Below are positions 48,925 through 58,453 of a stretch of DNA of 64,000 nt, in pieces (positions within the stretch are counted from its first letter, which is position 1; each line of letters opens with the position of its first letter). The notes beneath the pieces were generated by a model, which had not been told where the DNA came from, searched no databases, and was given only the letters and a program-made list of their open reading frames with translations. Source of the DNA: Anodontia alba (lineage: Eukaryota > Mollusca > Bivalvia > Lucinida > Lucinidae); assembly GCA_964016985.1 (NCBI GenBank), contig OZ024829.1, positions 74,289,610 to 74,353,609 of the forward strand, read 5' to 3'. A program made the position numbers and the translations under genes.

Positions 48925-49310
48925 AAGGGCCCATTTGGTCTGTCCAACATACTGCATTTCTCAGCTTCCTTCACTGCAAGTGAGAACATATATAATATCC
49001 TCTGATTTTCAGTCTAAATCAGAGTTTTTTACAGCTGAAAATTGTCTATGATTAACTGAAGAAATAATTGTCGACACAAATTTAATGATTGCAGCAGATG
49101 CAACTCTTGGCATTGCACTTAGATATATTAGGGTATATACTGTTCCTTTTATACGGATTCTTATATTTTTGAAGTATAGGAGATTTAATTGGAGAAAGTC
49201 TAATACTAAGGTGATTACGGAAAATATTATAATTCGAAGCTCCATACAAATTTATAAATGATACAGAGTGAAGTTTCAAAGGCGAAACGTAAACAGTAGA
49301 TAACAAAGAG
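48925..49310 (-). pseudogene. Penelope-like element copy D: N-terminal GIY-YIG nuclease part
   Basis: On the minus strand, LSPIKSPILQKYKNPYKRNS and IYPNISKCNAKSCICCNH precede VKNSDLD, a TGA (49009-49011), KSEDIIYVLTCSEGS, a second TGA (48961-48963) and EMQYVGQT. IIYV...QYVG is the GIY-YIG nuclease core. Penelope nucleases carry a CCHH set, whose two Cys lie between these motifs; here the first is Cys (LTC) and the second is TGA. The GIY-YIG domain lies upstream of the RT in copy D, the order of the Naiad-type group. Its continuation FLYKHFRRAGHS, holding the two His, is beyond the 48601-48924 insert. Confidence 0.75.
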
Positions 49311-49776
49311 TTAAATCAAGCAGTAGAACGAGGAATCTGTAAAGAAGAAGCAGAACGTAACCTAATAGGAGAAATTGTAATTTTTAATCTATTTGTGATA
49401 CTCATATAGTTGTAAAGGAAGTAATACCATCAGATAAAAAACAGTCTTTGTACCGGCTATTATAGGCAGTCAGTAGCGATGCAAAAAGGTGGTAGGGCCG
49501 ATGCATTCAGAATATAACAAAAACTGACAATACACACAACTAAATCTAATGCAAGTCCAAAGAAACCTAAAGAAATTGTTATAAACGGGAAATGAACACC
49601 GGTAAATATCTAACCTTCAATGAGGAATCAATTAGTATCAGGAGGAAGAGAACTACGAAAGGTGACTGTAAAGTGCAAATCCTGGCCATTGAAATAATAA
49701 CACCATTATATGAATGTACGGGGCGACTTTCAATGGTCTCCAACGGCACAAACACAACAGGCGTGGTATGCAAAAA
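49311..49776 (-). mobile_element. Penelope-like element copy D: probable 5' leader
   Basis: Sequence between the first recognisable nuclease-side blocks and the 3' end of the next copy. No coding similarity is recognised, so assignment to the element is by position only. Confidence 0.4.
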
Positions 49777-50212
49777 AGGTAAGTCCAGGGAGTGCCACAA
49801 TCTCGAAAGCGTAAGAGAAAAGTCCAAGGAATGTCACAATTACAAACCGCAGCCCTTCCCAGACACCAAGAGGAAGAGAAAACCAACAACACCAAACAAG
49901 CACAAATCGAACAAACGTACGAAAAGCACTAAGATTAGCTCTCTCTTCCCCAAGCAAGGTAATCGCAATGCTAAAAGGACTGAAAAACACAAGAATAAAA
50001 TAACACAAGGTAAGACATAAAACAAATCGCCCCGTAGAATAACCAACAAAGCAACAAAGAGTAAGACTAACACCGGGACCACCGCCTTAGAACGGTCAGA
50101 GTAAACCACTGGGGGGACTTAAAGCACTTTTACATCTAGCCAACTTCACCCTGGGTCATGATGCAACTTTTAATACAGAAATACATAAAAAAAAATTCGG
50201 TTCGCATAAAGG
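49777..50212 (-). mobile_element. Penelope-like element copy G: 3' segment only
   Basis: Carries the shared 3' segment with a short local duplication of its end (AGTCCAGGGAGTGCCACAAT and AGTCCAAGGAATGTCACAAT, 49783 and 49819). It breaks off at GTTCGCATAAAGGCA, where the 3' segment of copy H begins mid-way. Both strands are open in places: a Lys/Arg-rich plus frame, and a hydrophobic minus frame with LGVWEGLRFVIV. Confidence 0.8.
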
Positions 50213-51428
50213 CACACCCCAAGAGGAAGAGGAAACAAACAAATCTAAACAAGCACAAACCGAACAAACGTACGAAAAGCACTAAGATTAGCTCTCTATA
50301 CCCCAAGCGAGGTAATCGCAATACTAAAAGGACTGAAAAACAAGAACAAAATGACACACGGAAAGACATACAACAAATCGCCTCGTAGAATAACCCACAA
50401 AGCAACAAAGAGTAAGACTAACACCGGGACCACCGCCTTAGAACGGTCGGTAGAGCAAACCACCGAGGGGTTTAAAGCACTTTTACAGCTAGCTAACTTC
50501 ACCTTGGGTCTTGATGCTACTCTTAATACAGAAATACATAAAAGTTCGGTTCGCATAAAGGCTCCCAACTCAGTCAATGCATCAAAGCAAAAACATAAAA
50601 ATCAAATTAATCACTATAATAAACAAAGACGAGTACTCATGGCTAATTCTACTGTATGCCAGAGTAAATGAAAACCAATAGTTGAACCACGGCGGGCCAA
50701 GCCAAAGACATATCGTCAAGCCCCAACCCACTGGTTAAAGTTTTACAAAGAGGCCGTCATTGAGTCTGAGGCCCGAACCGTCGTCGTGCAATTAAAGAGT
50801 GAAGCATAGCCATCAACAATGATTGGGTTGACAACTAGGCATGCAGTCTGCCGCATAATATCCAGGCTATAGCCAATTCTTTTATAACGGTTAATAAGTT
50901 TTCTGAATTGCTCCGAAAAGTTAGATTTACCTACAATTTTTCTAAATCTGTACACTTAGTCACCGTAAAATTCGGGTTCCGATATACCTTGTTGCAGAAG
51001 TGTTTTCAGACTGACGCTATATTTTTCTAACAAGGCACTGTGCCTGCGATAAAATTTGGAAAACGCCTTACGAAGTTTAAAATAACGATAGCCCTGCCTA
51101 AGAAGTTTGGCAGTAAGGTCTTTATTACGGTAGTTAAAGTCATTAAGATTTGAAGAAGCTCTGGCGAATCTTATAAGTTGAGATATGTATACCCCATATG
51201 AGGTATGCCGGGGGACATCGCCATCCAGAAAAGGGAAATTAACTATATCAAAATCAAAATTGTCCCGTTTATCATAAATTTTGGTGGAAACTGTACCATT
51301 AGATATACATAGATTCAAATCCAAAAAAGGTGCCTCGGTATCGGAAGAATTTGCTCTATTTAATTGGAGTTCTGTAGGGTATATCCGGTCCACCATTTGG
51401 TCAAAGTAAATATTGTCAATATTTAATA
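50213..51428 (-). pseudogene. Penelope-like element copy H: RT C-terminal half and 3' segment
   Basis: The best preserved RT C-terminus. From 51428: LLNIDNIYFDQMVDRIYPTE, DTEAPFLDLNLCISNGTVST, KIYDKRDNFDFDIVNFPFLD, then YRYFKLRKAFSKFYRRHSAL and LLQQGISEPEFYGD. A TAA (Leu codon TTA changed) at 50956-50958 is followed in the same frame by VYRFRKIVGKSNFSEQF and ..ASDSMTASL with the natural stop at 50743-50745. Its 5' end is fused in frame to the 3' segment of copy I, producing a chimeric frame from 51489. The SECIS-like hairpin core is at 50715-50760, and the 3' segment continues to 50213. Confidence 0.85.
50715..50760 (-). promoter_or_regulatory. SECIS-like hairpin (best copy)
   Basis: Minus strand: ATGA (50757-50760), 12 bases, AAAA, then ~26 bases and TGAC (50715-50718). 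GGCCTC next to ATGA pairs with GGGGCT next to TGAC. In the consensus of copies the stem extends through two U-U pairs to about eleven positions, leaving the A-run on the 5' side of a ~15-base loop, which is the SECIS layout. Equivalent sites are at 46109-46154 (intact), 45130-45175 (3' TGA lost) and 43261-43305 (GTGA). It overlaps the natural TAA stop of the RT frame, which is unusual for a SECIS and the main reason for caution. Confidence 0.4.
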
Positions 51429-51913
51429 AATCCAAGCTGCAGCTCTTCCCAGACACCAAGAGGAAGAGGAGACCGACAAAACCAAACAAGCGCTAATTGA
51501 ACAAACGCACGAAAAGCACTAAGATTAGCTCTCTCTTCCCCAAGCGAGGTAATCGCAATGCTAAAAGGGCTGAAAAACGCAAGAACAAAAAAACACAAGG
51601 CAAGACTCAAAACAAATAACCTCGTAGAATAAACCGTAAAGAACAAAGAGTAAGACTAACACCGGGACAACCGCCTTAGAACGGTTAGTAGAATAAACCA
51701 CGGGGAGGGAGGTGGGATGGGGGGGGGTGGGGCGGGGCGGGGAGTGTTAAAGCACTTTTACAGCCGGCCAACTTCACTCTTGGTCCCGATGTTACCCTTA
51801 ATACAAAAATACATAAAAAATCGGTTCGCATAAAGGCTCCCAACTCAGTCAATGCATCAAAGCGAAAACATAAAAATCAAATTAATCACTATGATAAACA
51901 AAGACGAGTACTC
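51429..51913 (-). mobile_element. Penelope-like element copy I: 3' segment, left part
   Basis: Shared 3' segment running from AGCTCTTCCCAGACACCAAG to GACGAGTACTC at 51913, where it is split by the insertion at 51914-53682. It resumes at 53683. A G-rich expansion (51702-51743) replaces the short G-run of other copies. Confidence 0.85.
51702..51743 (+). repeat. G-rich tract, G-quadruplex-like
   Basis: Runs of three to ten G separated by one to three bases, at the place where other copies have a short GGGG-type tract. Confidence 0.7.
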
Positions 51914-53682
51914 CCCTTATGAAAAAGATTCTGTGCCATAATGTCGCTAGAAGGCAGCGGCATGGTTGCAGCAAAGGAAAACTGTGCCGCTAAACTTTGC
52001 CGATCATTGCCGCTAATGGCATTGCTCTGGCAAAGTACCTTACCAGAAGGGGGGAGTTTGCCAGAACTTTGCCAAAAGATATTGGGGATCAAGGAGCTTG
52101 CCAAAAGTTTGCCAGAATGTTTTCTTTTTTGAGGTAGTTTGCCAGAGATTTGCCACTATCTCTGAATCTGATGATTACTAGAGGTTATTTCATTCCACTC
52201 AGTTGTTTATTTGGAATTTCAAAATTTATTAGACAAAGATAATTATACTCTAAGCAGCAGACCACCCTAATATTGATAATTATATTCAAATAAAAAAAAA
52301 CATTCTGAAATGGGGTTAAAAAAATTTGCTACATCAATAATTTTCACCATACATTTGCAAGTTTTTATAACAGCTGAATGTTAACAACACAGATCACTGT
52401 GACAGTGATAATATAAAACAACCAAAACTGGGTCTTCAACGGGGATAAAAAAACAACAGTCTGCTGACATGATCCATATCAACTCTTTTTTCTGGTCTGA
52501 AAATTTTTAAGCTGTTCAGTGCAGAAGTGAATTTCTATAACATTATGGCAAGTCTATGGTCACCTTTTCCAGAACATTGCCAGAAAATAATTGTAATTAT
52601 GCAAAACAGGTTTAGGGAAATATTTATGGCCCTGTTGCCATGACACCAATGTGCTTTTAATTAAGATATCATAAAAGTGGTCAGATAGTTTGCTTTTTAA
52701 CCAAAAAGTGCAGTCATTTATAGATAGCACTGAATGAGTAACAAGCTAGAAAGTAAAGGACCTGATAGTGATTTTCTTGTTTTATTGTGGAATATATGTA
52801 ATTTTGTGTTTCACTGTATCAGTGTGAATTAATTTTCATTGGAATACTGTTATCTATATGGATTCTTAAATTTAATTTAAAAGGTTATTGAAAATGGTAA
52901 GTTTATTTGCTTTGCAATTAAAACCCAAAACTTTCTCAAAGACTGTAATTCCATTTACATTTTACTCAGGATCATAAAGAATCATGCATAGAAATTTAGA
53001 AACATAAACCATGAGTTTCATTTTCGATGAACTAAAGATGCATAGAGACTTGATAAGATTCTGCATGGAAACCAGTTATCTAAATGTGCTGAATTAAATA
53101 CATGTAGCAACCCAAATGAGCATGCTTACTCATATCTGAAATTGTTTTTGTCAAATCTCTACAACTATGGACTCCTTTAAAAGAAATGTTAGAACCTCTA
53201 AACTGGGGATCTGCTAGTAAAGGTTATGAAGCCCAGGGAGGGAGGATGGGGCTCTAAGGAGGGATATCCTATGCAGATGCATATTAAAAGGGATCGTGTC
53301 ATAGAACGTTAACCTTATACATAAAACATTAGTATCAAATGCTCAAATATCTGTCCAAGATAAAAAAAAATATCTGAGCAGAAATCTTACATAGAGTATG
53401 TTTTCAGGTGTCTTAAGTGTTCAGGGTGTCCGCATTTTAGAACAACAACATCCCTGAGGGCCTGCGCATGCATATTTTTAGCTTTGTAAAGTCCCTTTTC
53501 CCCTAGTACAGTCAAATGTTTGCCGCAATTTTGCAATAGGTCTGCGGCAACCTTATGGCAGACTTCATTTGCATGATCAAAACACACTGCAGCAACCTTG
53601 CGGCAATGTTGCTGCATCATTGCGGCAACTTGTTCATAGCTCTGCAGCAGACCTTGCCACAGGCCCATTTTTTTCATAAGGG
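51914..53682. mobile_element. 1.77 kb insertion with CCCTTATGAAAAA inverted ends
   Basis: Begins CCCTTATGAAAAAGATTC and ends TTTTTTTCATAAGGG, perfect inverted termini of about 13 bases. It splits the Penelope 3' segment exactly between GACGAGTACTC and (TC)ATGGCTAATTCT. Other copies (46024-, 50630-) show the uninterrupted site, so boundaries and a 2-base TC duplication can be read directly. Both subterminal regions (first ~200 and last ~250 bases) are packed with TTGCCGC, GCGGCAA and TTGCCAGA-type words in both orientations. The AT-rich middle has no open frame of note. Best reading: a non-autonomous DNA transposon; superfamily unknown. Confidence 0.85.
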
Positions 53683-53757
53683 TCATGGCTAATTCTGCTG
53701 TAACCATCGGGGCGTGGGGTGGGGGTGGGGGGGGGTTAAAGCACTTTTACAGCTAGC
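53683..53757 (-). mobile_element. Penelope-like element copy I: 3' segment, right part
   Basis: Resumes as TCATGGCTAATTCTGCTGT, then jumps across a deletion to a G-rich tract (53709-53736) and TTAAAGCACTTTTACAGCTA. It then joins the RT sequence of copy F. Confidence 0.7.
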
Positions 53758-54706
53758 CAAACAATTTGGACAATAAAGTGGTCATGCATAAACTGGAATT
53801 TGCAAAGAAAACGTGCTTTTTAAGGTCGTTTATGAAGTTTAGGTAACCAATATAACGTAGGGAGTTTTTTTTTCTTTGATACCCATTGCAAACTTAGCAG
53901 TAATATTAATACAACAGCTATCAACAACGGACCTCTCGTCAGTAGAAATCCGTTCGTATGTTTTAGTACTATCAAACTCTTGTATTAATGTAATAAAATC
54001 GTCACACAACATTGTTAGCAGCTTTATCAGCCTAAGCCAAAACATACTTCCTATGAAATTCTTGGATACCTTGTTTCAGAAACGAGAATTTAAGTTTAGG
54101 AGGGAGAAGACCAAGGTTATTAGAGTAAATCAAAATACCTTATTAATGATCTGAAAATTTCTTTAATTTCCAATAATTTAAAGTATTAGACTCAACATGC
54201 CTTCGTTTACAGTAGCTCGTATAACAATCATTTAAAGCACCAGCAATTGTTTTCTCGATATTATTTTTTAACTCAGTGTGAGCGGGAAATCTATATTTAG
54301 GTCATATGGATTCGTGGTACGGATTCGTGAGTTAGTAATAATCTTCAAATTAACAAAATTTAGAATCTTTACAATCTCAAGAATCAGAGGAAGTAGTTTC
54401 AATATCAAGATCAGAAACTAATTAGTTAAAATTAACTATAGTATTACGGATAGGATTATTATATTTGTAACAGATAATAAGAGATTACGTGTTTTCCAAA
54501 TATTGAGATATAGATTGTACTATATTATTATCTCTAAATATGCTAAGTAAATCTATGAATTCAAAATCTTTATTAACGAATGGAATTTTGATAAAATGTC
54601 TAATATGGTTAATTTTAGAATCAATGTACGGACGAAGAGCATGTGGAGTATAATATCTAGTTAGGAGAGTTGCTTCATAGAAATCATGTTTTCTATAATA
54701 GAAGTT
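53758..54706 (-). pseudogene. Penelope-like element copy F: linker and start of RT
   Basis: From 54706 leftwards: NFYYRKHDFYEATLLTRYYT, LRPYIDSKINHIRHFIKIPF, VNKDFEFIDLLSIFRDNNIV, then a linker with SSDS-TGA-DCKDSKF (TGA at 54377-54379, where the first Cys of CxC is expected). Next come ADKAANNVV followed by TGA (54002-54004) and, after an 8-base deletion, FITLIQEFDSTKTYERISTD. Frameshifts and missing middle blocks show decay. Its upstream end lies ~260 bases from the last HCN exon, and a piece of it was carried into the duplicated exon block at 32286. Confidence 0.8.
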
Positions 54707-54963
54707 CATGTAAGTTCAGAATGTATGGTATGTTCAGAAATAACGTACCTGTATCGTATGTTGTTCATAATTTGAGAAATCTTTATGGTTTCCAAGGCGG
54801 TTTCTCTGTTGCAATTCTTCTTTGTTCGTCGTCGGTGCTTTCGAATGTGGCGTTTGCTTTGTCATTGTTCGTTCCTCATCTCTCCTTCTTTTGGTGACTC
54901 GTAGAGCCTGTACTTCGTGATTGTGGCTTCACCTATGTTAATTGGTACTTTAAATTTTTTCAG

Positions 54964-56162
54964 AGATTTGTTTGCTGACCAACGCTAAAAGAGTTGCAAG
55001 TGTCAAAGCGGCAACATATGTTAATGTATATTCATTATCAGTGGAGCATTTTAAGGACGTTCTAGAGCGATATCCGGTAATGCGTAGAACTATGGAAAGC
55101 GTCGCAGCTGAGCGCTTAACTAAAATTGGGAAAAATCCGAGCATTGTAAGTAGCCGAGCAGACTTAGACGAAGACCAAAAACTCTTAAATGAAATTGTAA
55201 TGGAATCTACTCCAGTAGTAACAAGTGCAAGCGAAGATGATGAGAATTCCGACGACAGCTCAAGTAGCTCTAAAAGTGCCAAGCCCAAGAAAAAGTTTAA
55301 ACTTGATTTTGGTGCCAAATTACAAAAAATTACTGAAGAAAGAAAATCTAGATCTAGAGAAAATTTAAAAGATACAGCTGATAGCAAGTTTAGAAATATT
55401 TTAAGGAAAGCACCTTCTGGTCCAAACTTATTTGGACTTCTAGCCCCAACTGCATCAATGGAGAAGAAACGGTCAGGTAGTGTCGGGGCCAATTTGGGAA
55501 TGATCGAAGAAATCTGTGATAGTTCTGCAAACGTTATTGACAAAAGGAGAAAATTAACTCTTGGAAATAAGATATTTAACGTGTTTGACTATAAAGATGC
55601 AAAGAAAAAACGATCAAGTTCTAAATCGTCTGTTTGTGATGACTCTCCCACTTCAGACATTAAAAGTATGCAATATTTGACAGTTCCTTTGGAACCAGGA
55701 GGTGGCAAATCTAAAGAGTACTCGAAATCCCACTCTAAACGGAAGGATAAGTTACAGGAGAAGAAATTAGCGGAAAACAAAGCAATGGATCTAAAATCAC
55801 AAGAAACTAAGACCAGTTCACAAAGAAAAGATGATGATCGCAATGCAATCGACAGTAAAGAAAGCCAAGAAAACAAAATCAATGCAATTTTGTCCACACG
55901 CAGTGACGTAGAAACTACGAAAGATGACTATATAAAGGACTCAGAGAAGAAAGCACTAACTTCCGAATCGAAAGAAAAGACAGCTGAGAATAAAAAATCT
56001 AGTTTTAGCGTTAGTTCAAGTGGCGCTTCAAATGGTCTCTCAGGAAAACAACAAGCACAAAAAATAACTGACTTTGAGCAAGCGCTTCTTATTCCAGTTG
56101 ACGATAGTACGGATGAGAAAGAGAGTACAGAGACCAATGCAGTGGAAACAGGAACAACTTAA
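54964..56162 (+). CDS. HCN: HCN channel last exon: CNBD end and C-terminal tail
   Basis: Starts after TTTAAATTTTTTCAG with AG, which completes the Glu codon from 33039, then ICLLTNAKRVASVKAATYVN and VYSLSVEHFKDVLERYPVM. The C-helix follows (RRTMESVAAERLTKIGKNPS). In the phosphate-binding cassette, the Arg corresponding to HCN2 Arg591 is kept (K-R-V-A-S) but the following Thr is Val. After about residue 60 the protein is a ~335-residue polar tail rich in Ser, Lys, Glu and Asp (for example SSSSSKSAKPKKKF and KKRSSSKSSVCDD), ending AVETGTT at a TAA (56160-56162). The tail has no domain I recognise and lacks the SNL ending of vertebrate HCNs. With the other four exons it gives 652 residues of channel. 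Confidence 0.95.
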
Positions 56163-56520
56163 AGACGCATTAAGTGCAAAACAAGTAACAGGTGACCGAC
56201 TGCTTCTCTGGGTACTTTATGTTTTCGTTTGAAGGTTGTATGTTTGTGAGGGATGATCATAAAGTTCGTAGAAATTATCAAGCTATTATAACTGCATTTA
56301 ACCACATGTATGAGTCAGTCGGTAAGTTAGCATTATACAAATTCTAAAGGCTGTATTCTAAAACGTCACGCACATTAAAAAAACAAGTAGAAGTTTTGAA
56401 AGCGAAGATGAAGTGAGATTAGCGAGAGTGGTACTTAAAGACATGAAAATAAGATGAGTCTGGACCATTAGTCTTATCTCTGAAAAGGGACTGAGTGCAA
56501 TAAAACCTGGTGTACTGCCA
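56163..56520 (+). other. HCN 3' untranslated region (probable)
   Basis: Follows the stop codon. An AATAAA hexamer at 56499-56504 is a candidate polyadenylation signal, and others follow in the AT-rich stretch beyond, so the 3' end is not certain. Confidence 0.4.
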
Positions 56521-56849
56521 GTGAAAGATGGATTGGCAGAGGCTCAATATGGGGAATTTAATATTGGTGAATTTAGCTGTTCCATAGGTAATATCATATG
56601 AGCCGTCGCACAGCCATTGTCCTGACACTCAAAATGCACAGTATGATCAGAGGGTTTACATCCACATCATCAATATAATATAATATAATGAAACAAAACA
56701 GGGGACTATTTCATTGGAAATGCACTCTGATCCTGACTTTTATGGCCGGGTCAACAATATTTCAGTCATGTGAAATAAACAGCACCGCTGATCAGATGGT
56801 TTTCGGCTTCGTCAACAGTATTTCACTCAAGAATGAATGAATATATAAT

Positions 56850-57320
56850 TAAAAAATAGACAAACAAAATTAACAAATAGACAAAAAATAAACAAATAGA
56901 CAAAAATAAATAAATACATTGAAACAAGTAAATAAACAATATTTAATAAATAAACAAACAAATAATAATAATAATAAAAAATACTTTGAAAAAGAAGAAA
57001 CAAAGTAACATTTAAACAAACAATTCCAGTTTGCCAAATAAATCGATTTTTTTTAAATATTTGGTATCCCTAAAAATATTTATAACCTTTCAGAAAGCCA
57101 CTTCAATAAATAAATTGAATATATGAAAACAAATAAATATTGTAACAATGAAAGAAACCAATATAAAAATATAAAAAAATATCATCTTTTAAATATATTT
57201 CTAACCCTACAGAAGACTACCTTAACACAAAATTAAAATGAAAAAAGTATGTTTTAACAATGAAAGAAATACATTCATGAACAAAGAATAATATTACAAT
57301 CTACCCTCCAAATAAATCAA
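56850..57320. repeat. A-rich low-complexity (AAATAAAC-type) stretch
   Basis: Dominated by AAATAAATA, AACAAATAG and similar words. No frame or structure. Confidence 0.6.
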
Positions 57321-57324
57321 TTTT

Positions 57325-57640
57325 CCAAGAGAAGGCTCCGCTGGTTTGGACACGTGGAACGCTTCAACAGTGCAGCAAGACAGCCTGTGACATACGACAT
57401 ACAGGTTGATGGGAAGTGTGGGTCTGGGAGGCCAAAGATAACATGGAAGCAGCTGACAGAGAGGGATCTCAGGGTGGCAACTCTCGGCTATCTATCCTCA
57501 TGATACACATCTGGAGATCTGGTGTGAGATCTGCGTGTAGCAAGCCAGCTACCTGGAAGGGGGCCCACTGATGTGGATGTTGCCCCTGTACCTGCACCTT
57601 AATCAAAAATCCGATGATGAGGATGATGATGATGATGAGA
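57325..57640 (+). mobile_element. LINE 3' end fragment with (GAT)n tail
   Basis: The plus strand encodes RLRWFGHVERFNSAARQP, then GRPKITWKQLTERDL and QLPGRGPTDVDVAPVPAP. RWFGHVER..GRPK.TW is the well-known C-terminal tail of many endonuclease-bearing non-LTR retrotransposons. Two stops interrupt it (after GYLSS and within the next block). It is followed by a GATGAT microsatellite (57612-57637), as expected for a LINE tail. The 5' part is absent. Confidence 0.65.
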
Positions 57641-58421
57641 CTATGTTTTATTCCTTCGAAACATTTATCCCCCTTCAATAAATAAATACCACAACAAATT
57701 AGATTAAATATTTTCAGAATGAAAGTAATAAATTAATAAATAAACAAACCATTCATATCTGCTCTCTAATTAAGTTAATTTTCCAAACTATCTGTTATCC
57801 CCCAAAAAATATTGATTACCCTTCAGGCGGCCTCTTTACTACCCCCTGCTGGCAATTCATAATCACCTCTTTAGAAAAAGTTTTTGATCTACCTTGCATA
57901 GCCACTACGAAGGGGCAATAAAATCATTAGTGAGTGGTACCACTTGTGGCCTCATTTTGCCCATGTCTTTAAGTGTGAGTGCAGCTTGGTATTCGGAATG
58001 ATTCCTAAACTGCCCCTTCTTCCCATTCTTGAGTAAAAAGTTTATCACTGCGACGGGTAGAAGACGGGTGCATGTTTCGCAGCTTAAAATGATCCTTCTT
58101 CTTGGACAAGTTTCAAAATATGAGAAAAAATGGAATCAAAGAAACGGTATTACATATCGATTAAAATATTGAAAAGTAGGTATTAAATACTAGCAAATAC
58201 ATTGCATAATCTGGTCTCTAAACAAAGTGTAGAGATCTGGAACCCAAATTCAGCATGATACATGTACTTGTCGGGTGGTTGTAGATATTTCATCTCAGAC
58301 AGATCGCTTTGATGATGATGACACAGAGACTGTTTTAAGTCTCATATAAGTTGATACAACAGATGTACAGGTGGCTATTACCCATAAAACCGTACATATT
58401 TGTATAGATTCAGATTGTCTA

Positions 58422-58453
<32 letters not shown>

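Noticed and set aside
49009..49011. TGA after NSDLD in the nuclease as a selenocysteine
   Set aside because: The expected residue is Trp (TGG to TGA), so it is not evidence for recoding, although it lies in the same frame as the Cys-site TGA.
54950..55543. 197-codon open frame on the minus strand
   Set aside because: Exact antisense of the last HCN exon; openness comes from the biased codons of the Ser/Lys-rich tail.
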